A stretch of 34,230 nucleotides of DNA from JBAZZQ01 sp041658725 (GTDB lineage: Bacteria > Planctomycetota > Phycisphaerae > JAAYCJ01), in NCBI GenBank assembly GCA_041658725.1, contig JBAZZQ010000044.1, positions 1-34,230 on the forward strand. Reading direction: 5' to 3'. The notes below the pieces were generated by a model. That model did not search any database and was not told the DNA's origin. It was given only the letters and a program-made list of their open reading frames with translations. Positions within the stretch are counted from its first letter, which is position 1, and each line of letters begins with the position of its first letter. The translations under genes and the position numbers were made by a program. Of this stretch, positions 25,122 through 34,107 are shown piece after piece.

Positions 25122-26591
25122 ATGTCTGGAGTTGAACTCTTTCTGGATAAATCTCAAATCAGCTGGGAACGTAATATTCAGCGGGAACTTTGTCAACCCG
25201 TAAAATATGATAAGAACCCCGTTCTTCTACCGGAGTATCCGTGGGAGGAGTCTTATGTGTGCTTATACGGTAGTATATTACCGAAAAAAAGCGAGCGGGG
25301 ATTTTTTATGTGGTACATGGCCGCGGGAAATCACGGCAAAGACCAGACGATGTGTCTGGCGGAAAGTGATGACGGGTTGGCATGGCGCAAAGTATTTTCC
25401 GGGGAACACCCCTATGGTCAGGACCGCGAGACAAACATCGTATATGGCCCGAACCCAAATATTCACGGCCCCTGTGTTCTACATAATTATCATGACGAGA
25501 TTTCCGATGAACGTTATCTGGTTTTGTACGATTCATATTCCCGATACCGTCCAGATCTGACGGAGGTCCAGGGTTCCGGTCGCTGGTGTTATACCGCGAC
25601 AAGCCCGGATGGGCTTCATTGGTTTCCCCCGACAGGCCGGCCTGCGATACCCGGAAAAAGTGACACCGGTCAGGGTGTGGTATGGGATCCGATTAAGAAA
25701 AGATACATCGCGTATCTTCGAGGTACGCGTAGTCCGCATGATCCCTTCGGGAGTCCCCACGGAGAGACACAAAGAGTTCGGTATGTCCGCGCTTCGGTTT
25801 CGAGGGACTTTCGGACCTGGTCATCACCGATAGAACTTCTTCGTGCCGACAATCAGGATGGGGATCCAAATCATCAAATCCATCAATTGAGCGTAACGTG
25901 GCGCGACGGGCAATTTATCGGTCTGCTTTCGATGTTTCATATCCATGATTTCCTTAAGATGCGGGATGACGATGGTAAGCCACTACTGATGGAAGAGGGG
26001 ACATGCGATACCCAGCTTGTGGTCAGTCGTGACGGAATGCACTGGCATCGGGTGGCGGACCGGCAGTTATTTTTACCTTTGGGATTACCCGGAGAATGGG
26101 ACAGCCAATGGATCGTGACCGCCAGTCAGATTGTCGTCGATCAGAACCGGATGCTGTTTTATTATGCCGCTACCGACAAAAAACGCAGTGAAGGGCATCG
26201 TTATCAAATCGGGGTTGCGGCGTTACCTCTTGACCGTTTCCAGGCCTTGAAACCTTTGGATAAAAGTCGCCCTGCCGTCCTGGAAACCAAACCGGTGTAT
26301 CTGTTGGATGGCGACTTGTATATCAATGCCGATTGCTCACAAGGAAATATATTGATGGAGCTTTGCGATTTTAACGGGAACACTATTGAAGGTTTCGGCA
26401 AGGAAAATTGCACTCCCGTAGTTGAAGATAATCTTAGGTATATCGTGCGTTGGAACAATAAAAAAATATCCGAAGCCAGGAATGAAACTCTTTTCAGGCA
26501 AGCGATTCGTATCCGTTGTTATATCGATCGGGCATCGTTATACGCGATATATTTACCGGCTGCAGATGCATGGGAAAATGACAATGGTTAA
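25122..26591 (+). CDS. cytoplasmic five-bladed propeller glycosidase-like protein
   Basis: A 489-aa third paralogue of the propeller family: VELFLDKSQI, TSPDGLHWFPP, SRDGMHWHRVADRQLF, and a C-terminal beta-sandwich with GDLYINADCSQGNILMELCD. Unlike those at 11876 and 20070 it has no signal peptide, so it would act on imported oligosaccharides. It starts five bases after the URO-D-like gene; GGAG precedes the ATG. Its last bases overlap the next gene by 8 bp. Mechanism and substrate remain unassigned. Confidence 0.8.
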   Translation: MSGVELFLDKSQISWERNIQRELCQPVKYDKNPVLLPEYPWEESYVCLYGSILPKKSERGFFMWYMAAGNHGKDQTMCLAESDDGLAWRKVFSGEHPYGQDRETNIVYGPNPNIHGPCVLHNYHDEISDERYLVLYDSYSRYRPDLTEVQGSGRWCYTATSPDGLHWFPPTGRPAIPGKSDTGQGVVWDPIKKRYIAYLRGTRSPHDPFGSPHGETQRVRYVRASVSRDFRTWSSPIELLRADNQDGDPNHQIHQLSVTWRDGQFIGLLSMFHIHDFLKMRDDDGKPLLMEEGTCDTQLVVSRDGMHWHRVADRQLFLPLGLPGEWDSQWIVTASQIVVDQNRMLFYYAATDKKRSEGHRYQIGVAALPLDRFQALKPLDKSRPAVLETKPVYLLDGDLYINADCSQGNILMELCDFNGNTIEGFGKENCTPVVEDNLRYIVRWNNKKISEARNETLFRQAIRIRCYIDRASLYAIYLPAADAWENDNG

Positions 26592-28551
26592 AGCGGCGCG
26601 ATTGATATTATTTGTTGTTGGCTGGGTATTTGTTTCTTCTGTTGGAGCAGAGGTTACTCTTCCTTCTATTTTCAGCGACCACATGGTCCTGCAACAAGGC
26701 AAGAACGTACCTATTTGGGGATGGGGGCTACCGGGTGAAAATGTCACCGTGTATTTTCAAGATCAAAAGAAAGCCACTCAAGCCGAGCGGAATGGAACGT
26801 GGCGAGTGGAATTAAATCCCTTGAAGGCCGGCGGACCTTTCGAGTTGAAGGTCATCGGAAACAATTCCCTTTTTGTGAAAGATGCTATGGTCGGGGAGGT
26901 CTGGCTGGCTTCGGGGCAATCGAATATGGCCATGCCCGTCTCTCAGGCCGACAACGCAAGTAAAGAAATCTCCCAGGCGAAGTATCCTACCCTTCGCATG
27001 TTCACTGTTTCATGCAAAAATGCCGCTCAACCGCGAACGAATGTAATGGGAAAGTGGGTACTCTGTTATCCGAATACGGTAAAAGATTTTTCCGCGACGG
27101 CCTATTTTTTTGGACGGAAGATTCACAAGGATTTAAAAAACGTGCCCGTGGGATTGATCAATAGTTCCGTCAGTGGTTCCAGGATCGAAGGATGGATCCC
27201 TCGCTCGGCTTACGCGGTGGATCCCAAATTAAAACAGAGACTCGGTCTGGTGGAATTATATGATCGGGACTCGGCACAAGCACGGAAAGTTTTTGATCGG
27301 CAATATGCCGAATGGGAACAAAAGGCACGGGCAAAAGATCCTGGCAACGTGGGTTTTTCCAGGGGTTATGCGGATACTTCTTATGATGCTTCCGGTTGGT
27401 CTCGCATGATCCTACCGGGTTGCTGGGAACGGTATGGATCGGGATATCAGTTTAACGGCGCCGTCTGGTTCCGGCGGGTTGTTGAAGTTCCCACGGCATG
27501 GACAGGCAAGGATATCGACCTTCATCTTGGCGCGGTGGACGATTTCGACACGGCCTACTTTAACGGGGTCAAGGTTGGACAAACCGATGCCGATACCCCC
27601 AATTGGTGGGCGGCTCGCCGCGTTTATAAAATTCCCGGGGCATGCGTAAAGCCGAGACGAAATATTCTGGCCGTGCGAGTTTTTGATGCCTTTCTTGATG
27701 GCGGATTTCGACCGGAACCCAACGACATGAATCTTGTCTGGGCGCCCCAAGGGCAGGAAATACCAATTTCCGGTGTGTGGCAATATCGAATCGAATGGCG
27801 GAAGGATGTGCCGGAGGAATCCCCACCACTCTTTCCAGGTTCTCGCGATGGACCTGCCTCACTCTTTAATGGAATGATTTATCCCATTGTCCCCTTTGCC
27901 ATCCGCGGAGTGATCTGGTATCAGGGCGAAAGCAATACTCAGTGGGCGCACGAGTATCCAAACTTGTTGCGTGCTCTTATTCAAGGTTGGCGATCTGCAT
28001 GGAAACAGGGGAATTTCCCCTTTTTGGTGGTTCAGTTGCCCAATTTTATGCCATTGGTCCCCTGGCCGGTTGATAGCAATTGGGCAAGACTCCGGGAGGC
28101 ACAAACGGCCGCTTTAAATTTGCCCAATACCGGATTGGCCGTTACTATCGACGTAGGCGACGGCAAGTATATCCATCCCCCCAACAAACAGGAAGTCGGT
28201 CGTCGTCTGGCCCTGCTGGCGGAAAAGATCGCCTACAATCGTAACATCATCGCCTCCGGGCCGATGTTCAAGTCAATAAAAGTTTCAAACGGAAAATTGA
28301 TTATTTGTTTTGATTCTGTCGGAGGCGGACTGGTCGCTGGAAACGGAAATAAACTCACCGGTTTTGCCCTTTGTGGCGCAGATCGAAAATTTGTCTGGGC
28401 CGAAGCTAGAATCGAAAGAGACCGTGTTATTGTCTGGTCCGATCAGGTTCCCAAACCTGTTGCTGTTCGCTATGCCTGGGCCGATAACCCAGAATGCAAC
28501 CTCTACAATCGCGAAGGTCTCCCAACCGCGCCTTTTCGGACACAGAACTGA
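26584..28551 (+). CDS. secreted sialate O-acetylesterase-like (SASA) carbohydrate esterase with jelly-roll insert
   Basis: A 655-aa protein. Signal peptide MVKAARLILFVVGWVFVSSVGA. VWLASGQSNMAM carries the SASA/SGNH nucleophile S113; GVIWYQGESN and DVGDGKYIHPPNKQEVGRRL carry the later blocks, with D523/D526 and H531. Between them (~270-400) is a beta-galactosidase-like jelly roll (GAVWFRRVVEVP, DIDLHLGAVDDFDTAYFNG), as in many CE20-type acetylesterases. It should remove acetyl groups from a polysaccharide. The frame extends to 26422 within the previous gene; ATGs at 26566, 26578 and 26584 are possible. The last has a GGGA eight bases upstream and gives a clean signal peptide. Confidence 0.87.
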   Translation: MVKAARLILFVVGWVFVSSVGAEVTLPSIFSDHMVLQQGKNVPIWGWGLPGENVTVYFQDQKKATQAERNGTWRVELNPLKAGGPFELKVIGNNSLFVKDAMVGEVWLASGQSNMAMPVSQADNASKEISQAKYPTLRMFTVSCKNAAQPRTNVMGKWVLCYPNTVKDFSATAYFFGRKIHKDLKNVPVGLINSSVSGSRIEGWIPRSAYAVDPKLKQRLGLVELYDRDSAQARKVFDRQYAEWEQKARAKDPGNVGFSRGYADTSYDASGWSRMILPGCWERYGSGYQFNGAVWFRRVVEVPTAWTGKDIDLHLGAVDDFDTAYFNGVKVGQTDADTPNWWAARRVYKIPGACVKPRRNILAVRVFDAFLDGGFRPEPNDMNLVWAPQGQEIPISGVWQYRIEWRKDVPEESPPLFPGSRDGPASLFNGMIYPIVPFAIRGVIWYQGESNTQWAHEYPNLLRALIQGWRSAWKQGNFPFLVVQLPNFMPLVPWPVDSNWARLREAQTAALNLPNTGLAVTIDVGDGKYIHPPNKQEVGRRLALLAEKIAYNRNIIASGPMFKSIKVSNGKLIICFDSVGGGLVAGNGNKLTGFALCGADRKFVWAEARIERDRVIVWSDQVPKPVAVRYAWADNPECNLYNREGLPTAPFRTQN

Positions 28552-28593
28552 TTTTACAAAAATAAACTTATATAAATTATTGAAAGGAATTGA

Positions 28594-30567
28594 ATGACAA
28601 AATCATCGTCGGGCAGTATCGATTACAAGGACAATATTGTCTCATTCAACTATAAGGGAGCCGACTTTCTAAAAACCGCGGATCCTCTTTTTGTTCCTTC
28701 GTTCAAAGGCGAAAAGTATTTCAAACCATCTCAAGTTCTTTTTCGGAAGAGCTCTATTGTTTATGACTTTAACCAGGGTCCGGTAGAAAAAATCAAGGTT
28801 TTCATCGTCCGTCATGAGGCCTACTTTGAAGTTTATGCCCAGGCCGATTTAAGGAAAAATGTTACCCTGACGGAATGGAATCTTTTTGGTATGCGGCATC
28901 GATGGGCGGGTTTCGACCAAATCGCGGTGGCCAATGTCAACATCAAGGGAAGAATGACCGCCGATGTGTTCGATAAACTACGGCTGGGCGACCAGATGAC
29001 GCGGGTGACCCACAAAATGGGGCTGGGCGTTCCTTCGTGGTTTTTTCCCCTTCCCACTCATTATATCCTCGGTACGTACCACGACCTGCTGTTTCTTGGT
29101 CTTGATGATGTTTATGATTTCTCGGAATGGACGCTTGGCTATGAAGGATCGGTCATTAACGATTGGCGGTTGGAGTATGGTTCTCATGTGGCCGTTAAAA
29201 AAGGGCAAACGATTACCTCCCCCCGCTGGATCGGCTTTTTTATGAACTCGGACGATCCCTTTGCGCCCTGGCCGATTTATACGGATATTCTCCGAGAAAA
29301 AGGAAAAATACGATGTGACCACAGAAACCGTCCGTCCTGGTGGGCCGACTTGAATTACGTCACGTGGGGCGATCAGCATGTTTATGCCAATGGCCAAAAG
29401 ACACAGACCTATCGACAGACGGAAACAAATCTTTCCGAAGAGACGGTTCGCCGATGGCTCAATATTATCGAGAAAAATAAGTTGCCTTTTAAAACCATTA
29501 CCATCGACGGTTATTGGTGCCCCCAGATTGGCGAATGGCGGGCTGACCTGGAGCGATTTCCTGACATGCGAAAGTTCGTGGACGAACTGCATCATCGAGG
29601 ATATAAGGTGATCTTCTGGTATTGTCCTTTCGAAGCGGAAAGAGCTGCTCCCGTTTTCCGGCAGCACCCCGAATACTTTGTCGAAGAAACCGTCCGACAG
29701 GAACTCTTTCTGGAGAAAGATATTAAGGTCGAAGTCCGCCCGCGGTATGATTATACCCATCCGAAGGTTCGAGAATTTATTCGGGAAGATATCCGACGAA
29801 TGCTTTCGCCGGAAAAAGGCTGCTATAACGGTGATGGATTGAAACTCGACTTTTACGGCAGCGCGCCAAACGCCAAACGGGTAAAAGCTTTTTATAACCC
29901 CGGCTGGGGACTGGGGCACCGCTTCATTCTGAACGCCCATGCCGCGATCTATACATGGGCCAAGGAATTCAAACCGGACTGTCGGATCGACGGCGAAAAC
30001 GGCAATCCTTTCTTTTCTGATTATACCGATTCTCTGCGGGCCTGGGACTGGTGCGAGCAGGATTACACGGTTTACAATAACCGGGTTAAGCTGGCCAGTG
30101 TGATCTGTCCCGGCGTCCCCGCTTTATATGACGAACATATCCATTTCAAGAACCTGTATAAGTATTGCCTCCGCAGCGCTGTGGCCCGTCCGATCTTTTT
30201 CAATGTGGAGCATTTTCATGGTGATATGCGCAAACCCACCTCTGATGAATTAAAAGCCCTTTCGAATATCCTTCAGGTGGTTGCGAACCTGAACAGTCGG
30301 GCCCGGGACGTTCAGCCGGAAAATATGGATAATGGCACGATCTACGATTGGAAGGGAAAACTCATCGGAAAAGTTAGTTCCGACGATACCTGGCTGATTT
30401 GCGAGGATAAGGGAATGTTTACCGTAATTCTTTTGAATGAAGATACGGTTCCCATTACGAAAGGCGTGGTTGTCGAACCGAAAGAATTCGGCATATCCGG
30501 TAAAGCCTTTGTTATGCAAAGCACCGTCCCGCCCAAGGGAGTAAAAGTGCTGGACAAAAAACATTGA
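28594..30567 (+). CDS. clan GH-D/GH31-GH36-like glycoside hydrolase
   Basis: A 657-aa protein without signal peptide. The N-terminal ~235 residues are a beta-sandwich, followed by a TIM barrel like alpha-galactosidase families (KTITIDGYW, GYKVIFWYCPFEAERAAPVFRQHPEYF) and a short beta domain. DGLKLDFYGS gives the candidate nucleophile D419 and FFSDYTDSLR the candidate acid/base D476, by comparison with KxDF and SDxTD of GH36. It is probably cytoplasmic and would cleave alpha-linked sugars, perhaps galactose. AAAGGA lies five bases before the ATG. The gene follows the esterase by 42 bp. Confidence 0.78.
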   Translation: MTKSSSGSIDYKDNIVSFNYKGADFLKTADPLFVPSFKGEKYFKPSQVLFRKSSIVYDFNQGPVEKIKVFIVRHEAYFEVYAQADLRKNVTLTEWNLFGMRHRWAGFDQIAVANVNIKGRMTADVFDKLRLGDQMTRVTHKMGLGVPSWFFPLPTHYILGTYHDLLFLGLDDVYDFSEWTLGYEGSVINDWRLEYGSHVAVKKGQTITSPRWIGFFMNSDDPFAPWPIYTDILREKGKIRCDHRNRPSWWADLNYVTWGDQHVYANGQKTQTYRQTETNLSEETVRRWLNIIEKNKLPFKTITIDGYWCPQIGEWRADLERFPDMRKFVDELHHRGYKVIFWYCPFEAERAAPVFRQHPEYFVEETVRQELFLEKDIKVEVRPRYDYTHPKVREFIREDIRRMLSPEKGCYNGDGLKLDFYGSAPNAKRVKAFYNPGWGLGHRFILNAHAAIYTWAKEFKPDCRIDGENGNPFFSDYTDSLRAWDWCEQDYTVYNNRVKLASVICPGVPALYDEHIHFKNLYKYCLRSAVARPIFFNVEHFHGDMRKPTSDELKALSNILQVVANLNSRARDVQPENMDNGTIYDWKGKLIGKVSSDDTWLICEDKGMFTVILLNEDTVPITKGVVVEPKEFGISGKAFVMQSTVPPKGVKVLDKKH

Positions 30568-30740
30568 AAGAAATTAACGTCTGTACGAGTGAGTCAAACT
30601 TCAACCGTGCGCTGGCAAGGCTAAGGCAAATCGGCTATACCGCGGTAACGGGAAGGTTACTGTGTGACAAGGGTCTTGTGGGTCCAGGCGGCTCGGAAAT
30701 CGAACGAGAAAGGAAAGAAAAAAGAAATGACCCCGCGTGA
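30564..30740 (+). other. 158-bp gap with a short possible remnant ORF
   Basis: This is the widest gap in the operon. A TTG-started 58-codon frame (INVCTSESNFNRALARLRQI...) crosses it and overlaps the start of the next gene. It has no ribosome site and no recognised family. It may be a gene remnant or chance. No terminator-like hairpin or promoter is evident. Confidence 0.2.
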
Positions 30741-31758
30741 GATCATTAAAAGAAACGTTGAATTTTCAGGTCCGGATCGTATCGGGTTCGCGTTCAGCGA
30801 TGGACGGTTAAACGACTTTTGTATTGCCGATATCAGCCCCTCAAATACATGGAACCCACGGAAGTGGGTGGAAGGTGATATCGAGTATTATGATGATGAA
30901 TGGGGTAATATTTGGCATCGCCTGAAGAGTATGAGCAAAGGAGGGGAAATCTACCGTCCGGCAATTGAGGATTGGTCACATCTGAAAGAATACACCCTCC
31001 CTGCGTTAGCAGACCCGGGACGATATCAACACGCCAAAGAAATATTCGAAAACAACAACGAACATTACCATCTCGCAAATCTGCCGGGGTTTCCATTCGC
31101 TATTTGCCGGTATTTAAGAAAAATGGAAATTTACTTCCAGGACCTGGTCAACAATCGAGAGCATATTGATTATTTGCACGACAAAGTGACATCGCTCCTT
31201 GAGGAAATGATCAGGCAGTATGCCCAGGCCGCCGGCACCGACGGGGTGTTTTTTTGTGAAGACTGGGGCATCCAGGACCGTCTGCTGATCAGCCCAAACA
31301 TGTGGCGGGAAATATACAAACCACTTTACAAGCGGCTCTGCGATGTCGCGCATAGCGAGGGCATTCATGTTTTCATGCACTCCTGTGGTTACAATTGGTT
31401 GATTTTGGACGATTTAGCGGAAGTTGGCGTCAATGTTTTTCAATTCGATCAACCAAATATTTACGACATAACACGCCTGGCCGAAAAACTGAAACATCTG
31501 CGTGTTTGCCTCTTTTCTCCAGTGGATATTCAAACCGTTCTGCCTAAGGGGAATCGCGAATTGATCGAGAACGAAGCCCGTAAGATGGTTGAGCTTTTTG
31601 GGGGTGCGCATGGTGGACTGATTGTCAAAAATTATGGCGACCTTCAAGGAGTCGGGGTTCAGCCGGAGTGGGACCAGTGGGCCTACGAAATGTTCGTAAA
31701 CCATAAAGAAAGTCCAATAGGCCGTAAGAATCATCTTCAACCGTTGAGGCGTATATGA
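30727..31758 (+). CDS. uroporphyrinogen-decarboxylase-fold protein, second copy, lacking third Zn ligand
   Basis: A 343-aa URO-D superfamily protein. FMHSCGYN gives H218 and C220, but the C-terminal GLIVKNYGDLQGVGVQPEWD has no cysteine where the MtaA-type family has its third ligand. It therefore differs from the protein at 24127 and may bind metal differently or use another chemistry. The frame opens at a GTG (30664), but MTPREIIKRNVEF matches the family N-terminus and follows GAAAGGAAAG, so ATG 30727 is preferred. It overlaps the next transporter gene by four bases (ATGA), like the first URO-D gene next to the SSS symporter. Confidence 0.8.
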   Translation: MTPREIIKRNVEFSGPDRIGFAFSDGRLNDFCIADISPSNTWNPRKWVEGDIEYYDDEWGNIWHRLKSMSKGGEIYRPAIEDWSHLKEYTLPALADPGRYQHAKEIFENNNEHYHLANLPGFPFAICRYLRKMEIYFQDLVNNREHIDYLHDKVTSLLEEMIRQYAQAAGTDGVFFCEDWGIQDRLLISPNMWREIYKPLYKRLCDVAHSEGIHVFMHSCGYNWLILDDLAEVGVNVFQFDQPNIYDITRLAEKLKHLRVCLFSPVDIQTVLPKGNRELIENEARKMVELFGGAHGGLIVKNYGDLQGVGVQPEWDQWAYEMFVNHKESPIGRKNHLQPLRRI

Positions 31759-33209
31759 CTTCAAATATCTCCAATACAGAAAATGAAAATCTAGTATCGC
31801 AAAACGCGGATCACCCTGATCGTTACCGCGTGGGAACCCTGCAATATACCAAGATGGGCTTGGTGATGGCTTTCGTCTGGCTGCTCTGGGGCGACTTTTC
31901 CTTCACCCTCATGGAAAAAATTATTCCCAGCGTCTTACCCCTGAAACTCCAAAGCCTCAATGCCTCGAACTGGTTGATGACTTGTTTGGTTTCCACTATT
32001 CCAGGTGTTATGACGGTGACGTTCAATCCATATATCAGTTTCAGTAGCGACCGCTATCGAAGCCGTTGGGGCCGACGAATCCCGTTTCTGGTTTTTGGCA
32101 CCCCTTTTATCGTTCTTGTCCTGGTTCTGCTGGGATACTCAGACCAAATCGGAAGGTTACTGCACACACTGCTGATCCACTGGTTTCCTTCACTTACCCC
32201 TGAGACAACGATCATTATAATCATTGCTATCCTGATGGCCGCTTATGAGTTCTTTAATATATTTGTCAATTCAATCTATATTTATCTGTTTAATGACGTG
32301 ATACCCGTTGCTTTCCTGAATCGATTCATGGCGCTCTTTCGCGTCGTCAGTATGGGCGCTCTGTCTCTTTACAGTTGGTTTGTTTACAAATACGCTCAGA
32401 CCCACATGAAGGAAATTTTCGTGGGCGCGGCCATACTCTATTTTGTTGGTTTTACGATAATGTGCCTGAAGGTCAAGGAAGGCCAGTATCCTCCTCCGTC
32501 AGAAAATATCGGAAGGAAAAAAGGGATTTGGGCTATGGGACAGACCTACTTTTTGGAATGTTTCACCCATCGTTACTACTGGTACTTCTTCCTTTCCAAT
32601 GCCTTCTGGAATATAGCGAACTCCATCGGCATGTTCTATGTCTTTCGAGACCTGGACCTGGGATTAACTCTGGATCAAATGGGAAAGATCACTGCGGCAG
32701 CAAGCATCATCACTGCCATCCTGTGTTATCCCGCAGGAATGCTTGCTGATCGACTCCATCCGCTTCGGGTCATGATAGGGGTAAAAATTATTATTCTCAT
32801 TATGGCCCCCATTGGACTACTCTATCTTTTCTTTGATTTTACCCCTCAGACAGTCCTGTATATTACGATTGTCACGACCTGCATTCTCATTCCTGTTGTA
32901 GCCCTGTACAAAACAGCCACCCTGCCTATGTACATGGCCATCTTGCCCAAAGATCGCTACGGTCAATTTAGTTCAGCCAATAGCATAGTTATAAATATAT
33001 TTAGCATATTTGGAGTCCTGGCGGCCGGACTGTTCATGGATTTTCTCAAGAATCTTTATCATGGCGACAAGTTCTATTATCGTTATGCTGCCTGTTGGAC
33101 TCTTGCTTTGGAACTAATATCGATGGTTTTCCTGCTTTTACTCTACCGCGGCTGGAAACAACATGGTGGAAGGCAGAATTATGTTCCGCCCGATACGGCG
33201 CGGGGATAA
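31755..33209 (+). CDS. MFS/GPH-type sugar:cation symporter
   Basis: A 484-aa protein with about 12 membrane helices and a polar N-terminal ~35 residues. SDRYRSRWGRRIPFL matches the loop 2-3 motif (D-x-x-R-x-x-x-G-R-R-x-P) of glycoside-pentoside-hexuronide/melibiose-type symporters. DRLHPLRVMIG is the corresponding second-half motif. It would import sugars or oligosaccharides with H+ or Na+. It is the last gene of the operon; the 102 bp after it show no clear terminator before the IS element. Confidence 0.88.
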   Translation: MTSNISNTENENLVSQNADHPDRYRVGTLQYTKMGLVMAFVWLLWGDFSFTLMEKIIPSVLPLKLQSLNASNWLMTCLVSTIPGVMTVTFNPYISFSSDRYRSRWGRRIPFLVFGTPFIVLVLVLLGYSDQIGRLLHTLLIHWFPSLTPETTIIIIIAILMAAYEFFNIFVNSIYIYLFNDVIPVAFLNRFMALFRVVSMGALSLYSWFVYKYAQTHMKEIFVGAAILYFVGFTIMCLKVKEGQYPPPSENIGRKKGIWAMGQTYFLECFTHRYYWYFFLSNAFWNIANSIGMFYVFRDLDLGLTLDQMGKITAAASIITAILCYPAGMLADRLHPLRVMIGVKIIILIMAPIGLLYLFFDFTPQTVLYITIVTTCILIPVVALYKTATLPMYMAILPKDRYGQFSSANSIVINIFSIFGVLAAGLFMDFLKNLYHGDKFYYRYAACWTLALELISMVFLLLLYRGWKQHGGRQNYVPPDTARG

Positions 33210-33311
33210 AGAAACGTTTGCCTGTGCTCCCCGATACCGGCTGAAAATGAACGTATTTGGAAAACTTGATATTGATGTTACCACATGCCGTTGCTGCATC
33301 CCGCCAAACAC

Positions 33312-34107
33312 CTAGAGCAATTTGCGTAAATAATCATCATTAGCTGATAAGTCATATAGCAAGGAGGCTCTAACATGGCTTATTCGATGGATTTGCGTAA
33401 AAGGGTTGTGGCGGCATTGAAGAGTGGCGAAACCCCAGCGGCTGTTGCCCGAAGGTTTGATGTTGCGAGGTCCACGGCCGGCGAGTGGCAAAAGGGAGCC
33501 GGGGAAGGACGATTGGAACCGGACAGACCCGGTCCTGCGTGTCCGCGAAAGATCACGCCGGCGGATGACCGGATCCTGCGGGAACAAGTGGCGGCCAGGT
33601 GGTGGCATCGACGGTGGATCGGCGGCTGATTGCCTCGGAACGGGATCGGTCCGATGTGATGGGGCATCGACATAACTTCCAGATCGCTCGTCGCTTCGTC
33701 GATTCCGGCCGATTTGTTTTTCTCGATGAATCCGGGGCAAAAATCGGCATGACGCGGCTCTATGGTCGGTCGCCGGGCGGGGAGCGTTGCGTCGATAAGA
33801 CACCCCACGGCCGCTGGGAAACGATTACGATGATCAGCGCCATTCAAGGCACGAGCGTGTTGGAAAACGCCACGCCAGCCCTCGATGGTCCGATCGATGG
33901 CCCGACGTTCCTGAGCTACGTTGAGGACTGCCTGGTTCCCGCGTTGAAGCCCGGCCGGATCGTGGTGATGGACAACCTATCGGCGCCGGAACCTTCGACG
34001 CGGTGGTCCATGCCATCGGCGACGCCCTGTGTGCCGTGGCCGCTGACGAATGCTTCAATTATTTCCTCTCCTGCGGATACGTCGATTAATCATGCAATGT
34101 GCTCTAG
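33312..34107 (+). mobile_element. IS630-like element, internally deleted (right copy)
   Basis: Ends are CTAGAGCA...TTGC at 33312 and its inverted, imperfect match at 34107; the first 24 bases agree at 19 positions. The length of ~796 bp is short for the family (usually about 1.1 kb), because of internal deletions in the transposase gene. It lies opposite in orientation to the partial copy at 1-138, so the two bracket the glycan locus. TA lies in the terminal CTAG at both ends. Confidence 0.85.
33375..34089 (+). pseudogene. IS630 family transposase, broken by two frame-changing deletions
   Basis: Three pieces in three frames. 33375-33629 codes the N-terminal helix-turn-helix (MAYSMDLRKRVVAAL, PAAVARRFDVARSTAGEW). 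About 33605-33987 codes the catalytic middle with FVFLDESGAKIGM (first D) and RIVVMDNLSA (second D). From 33991 to the stop at 34089 a third frame codes TFDAVVHAIGDALCAVAADE. The second gap removes the usual YSPDLNPIE motif with the catalytic Glu. A strong AAGGAGG precedes the first ATG. It cannot be active; the left copy may be. Confidence 0.85.

Noticed and set aside
26422..26583. Extension of the SASA esterase into the previous gene
   Set aside because: It would bury the signal peptide and overlap a real gene in another frame.
28978..29940. 320-aa minus-strand frame inside the clan-D glycosidase
   Set aside because: It lies entirely opposite a well-supported gene and shows no domain or start signal.
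33312..33847. Long minus-strand frames over the right IS element
   Set aside because: They are antisense shadows of the GC-rich transposase; no ribosome site or known domain.
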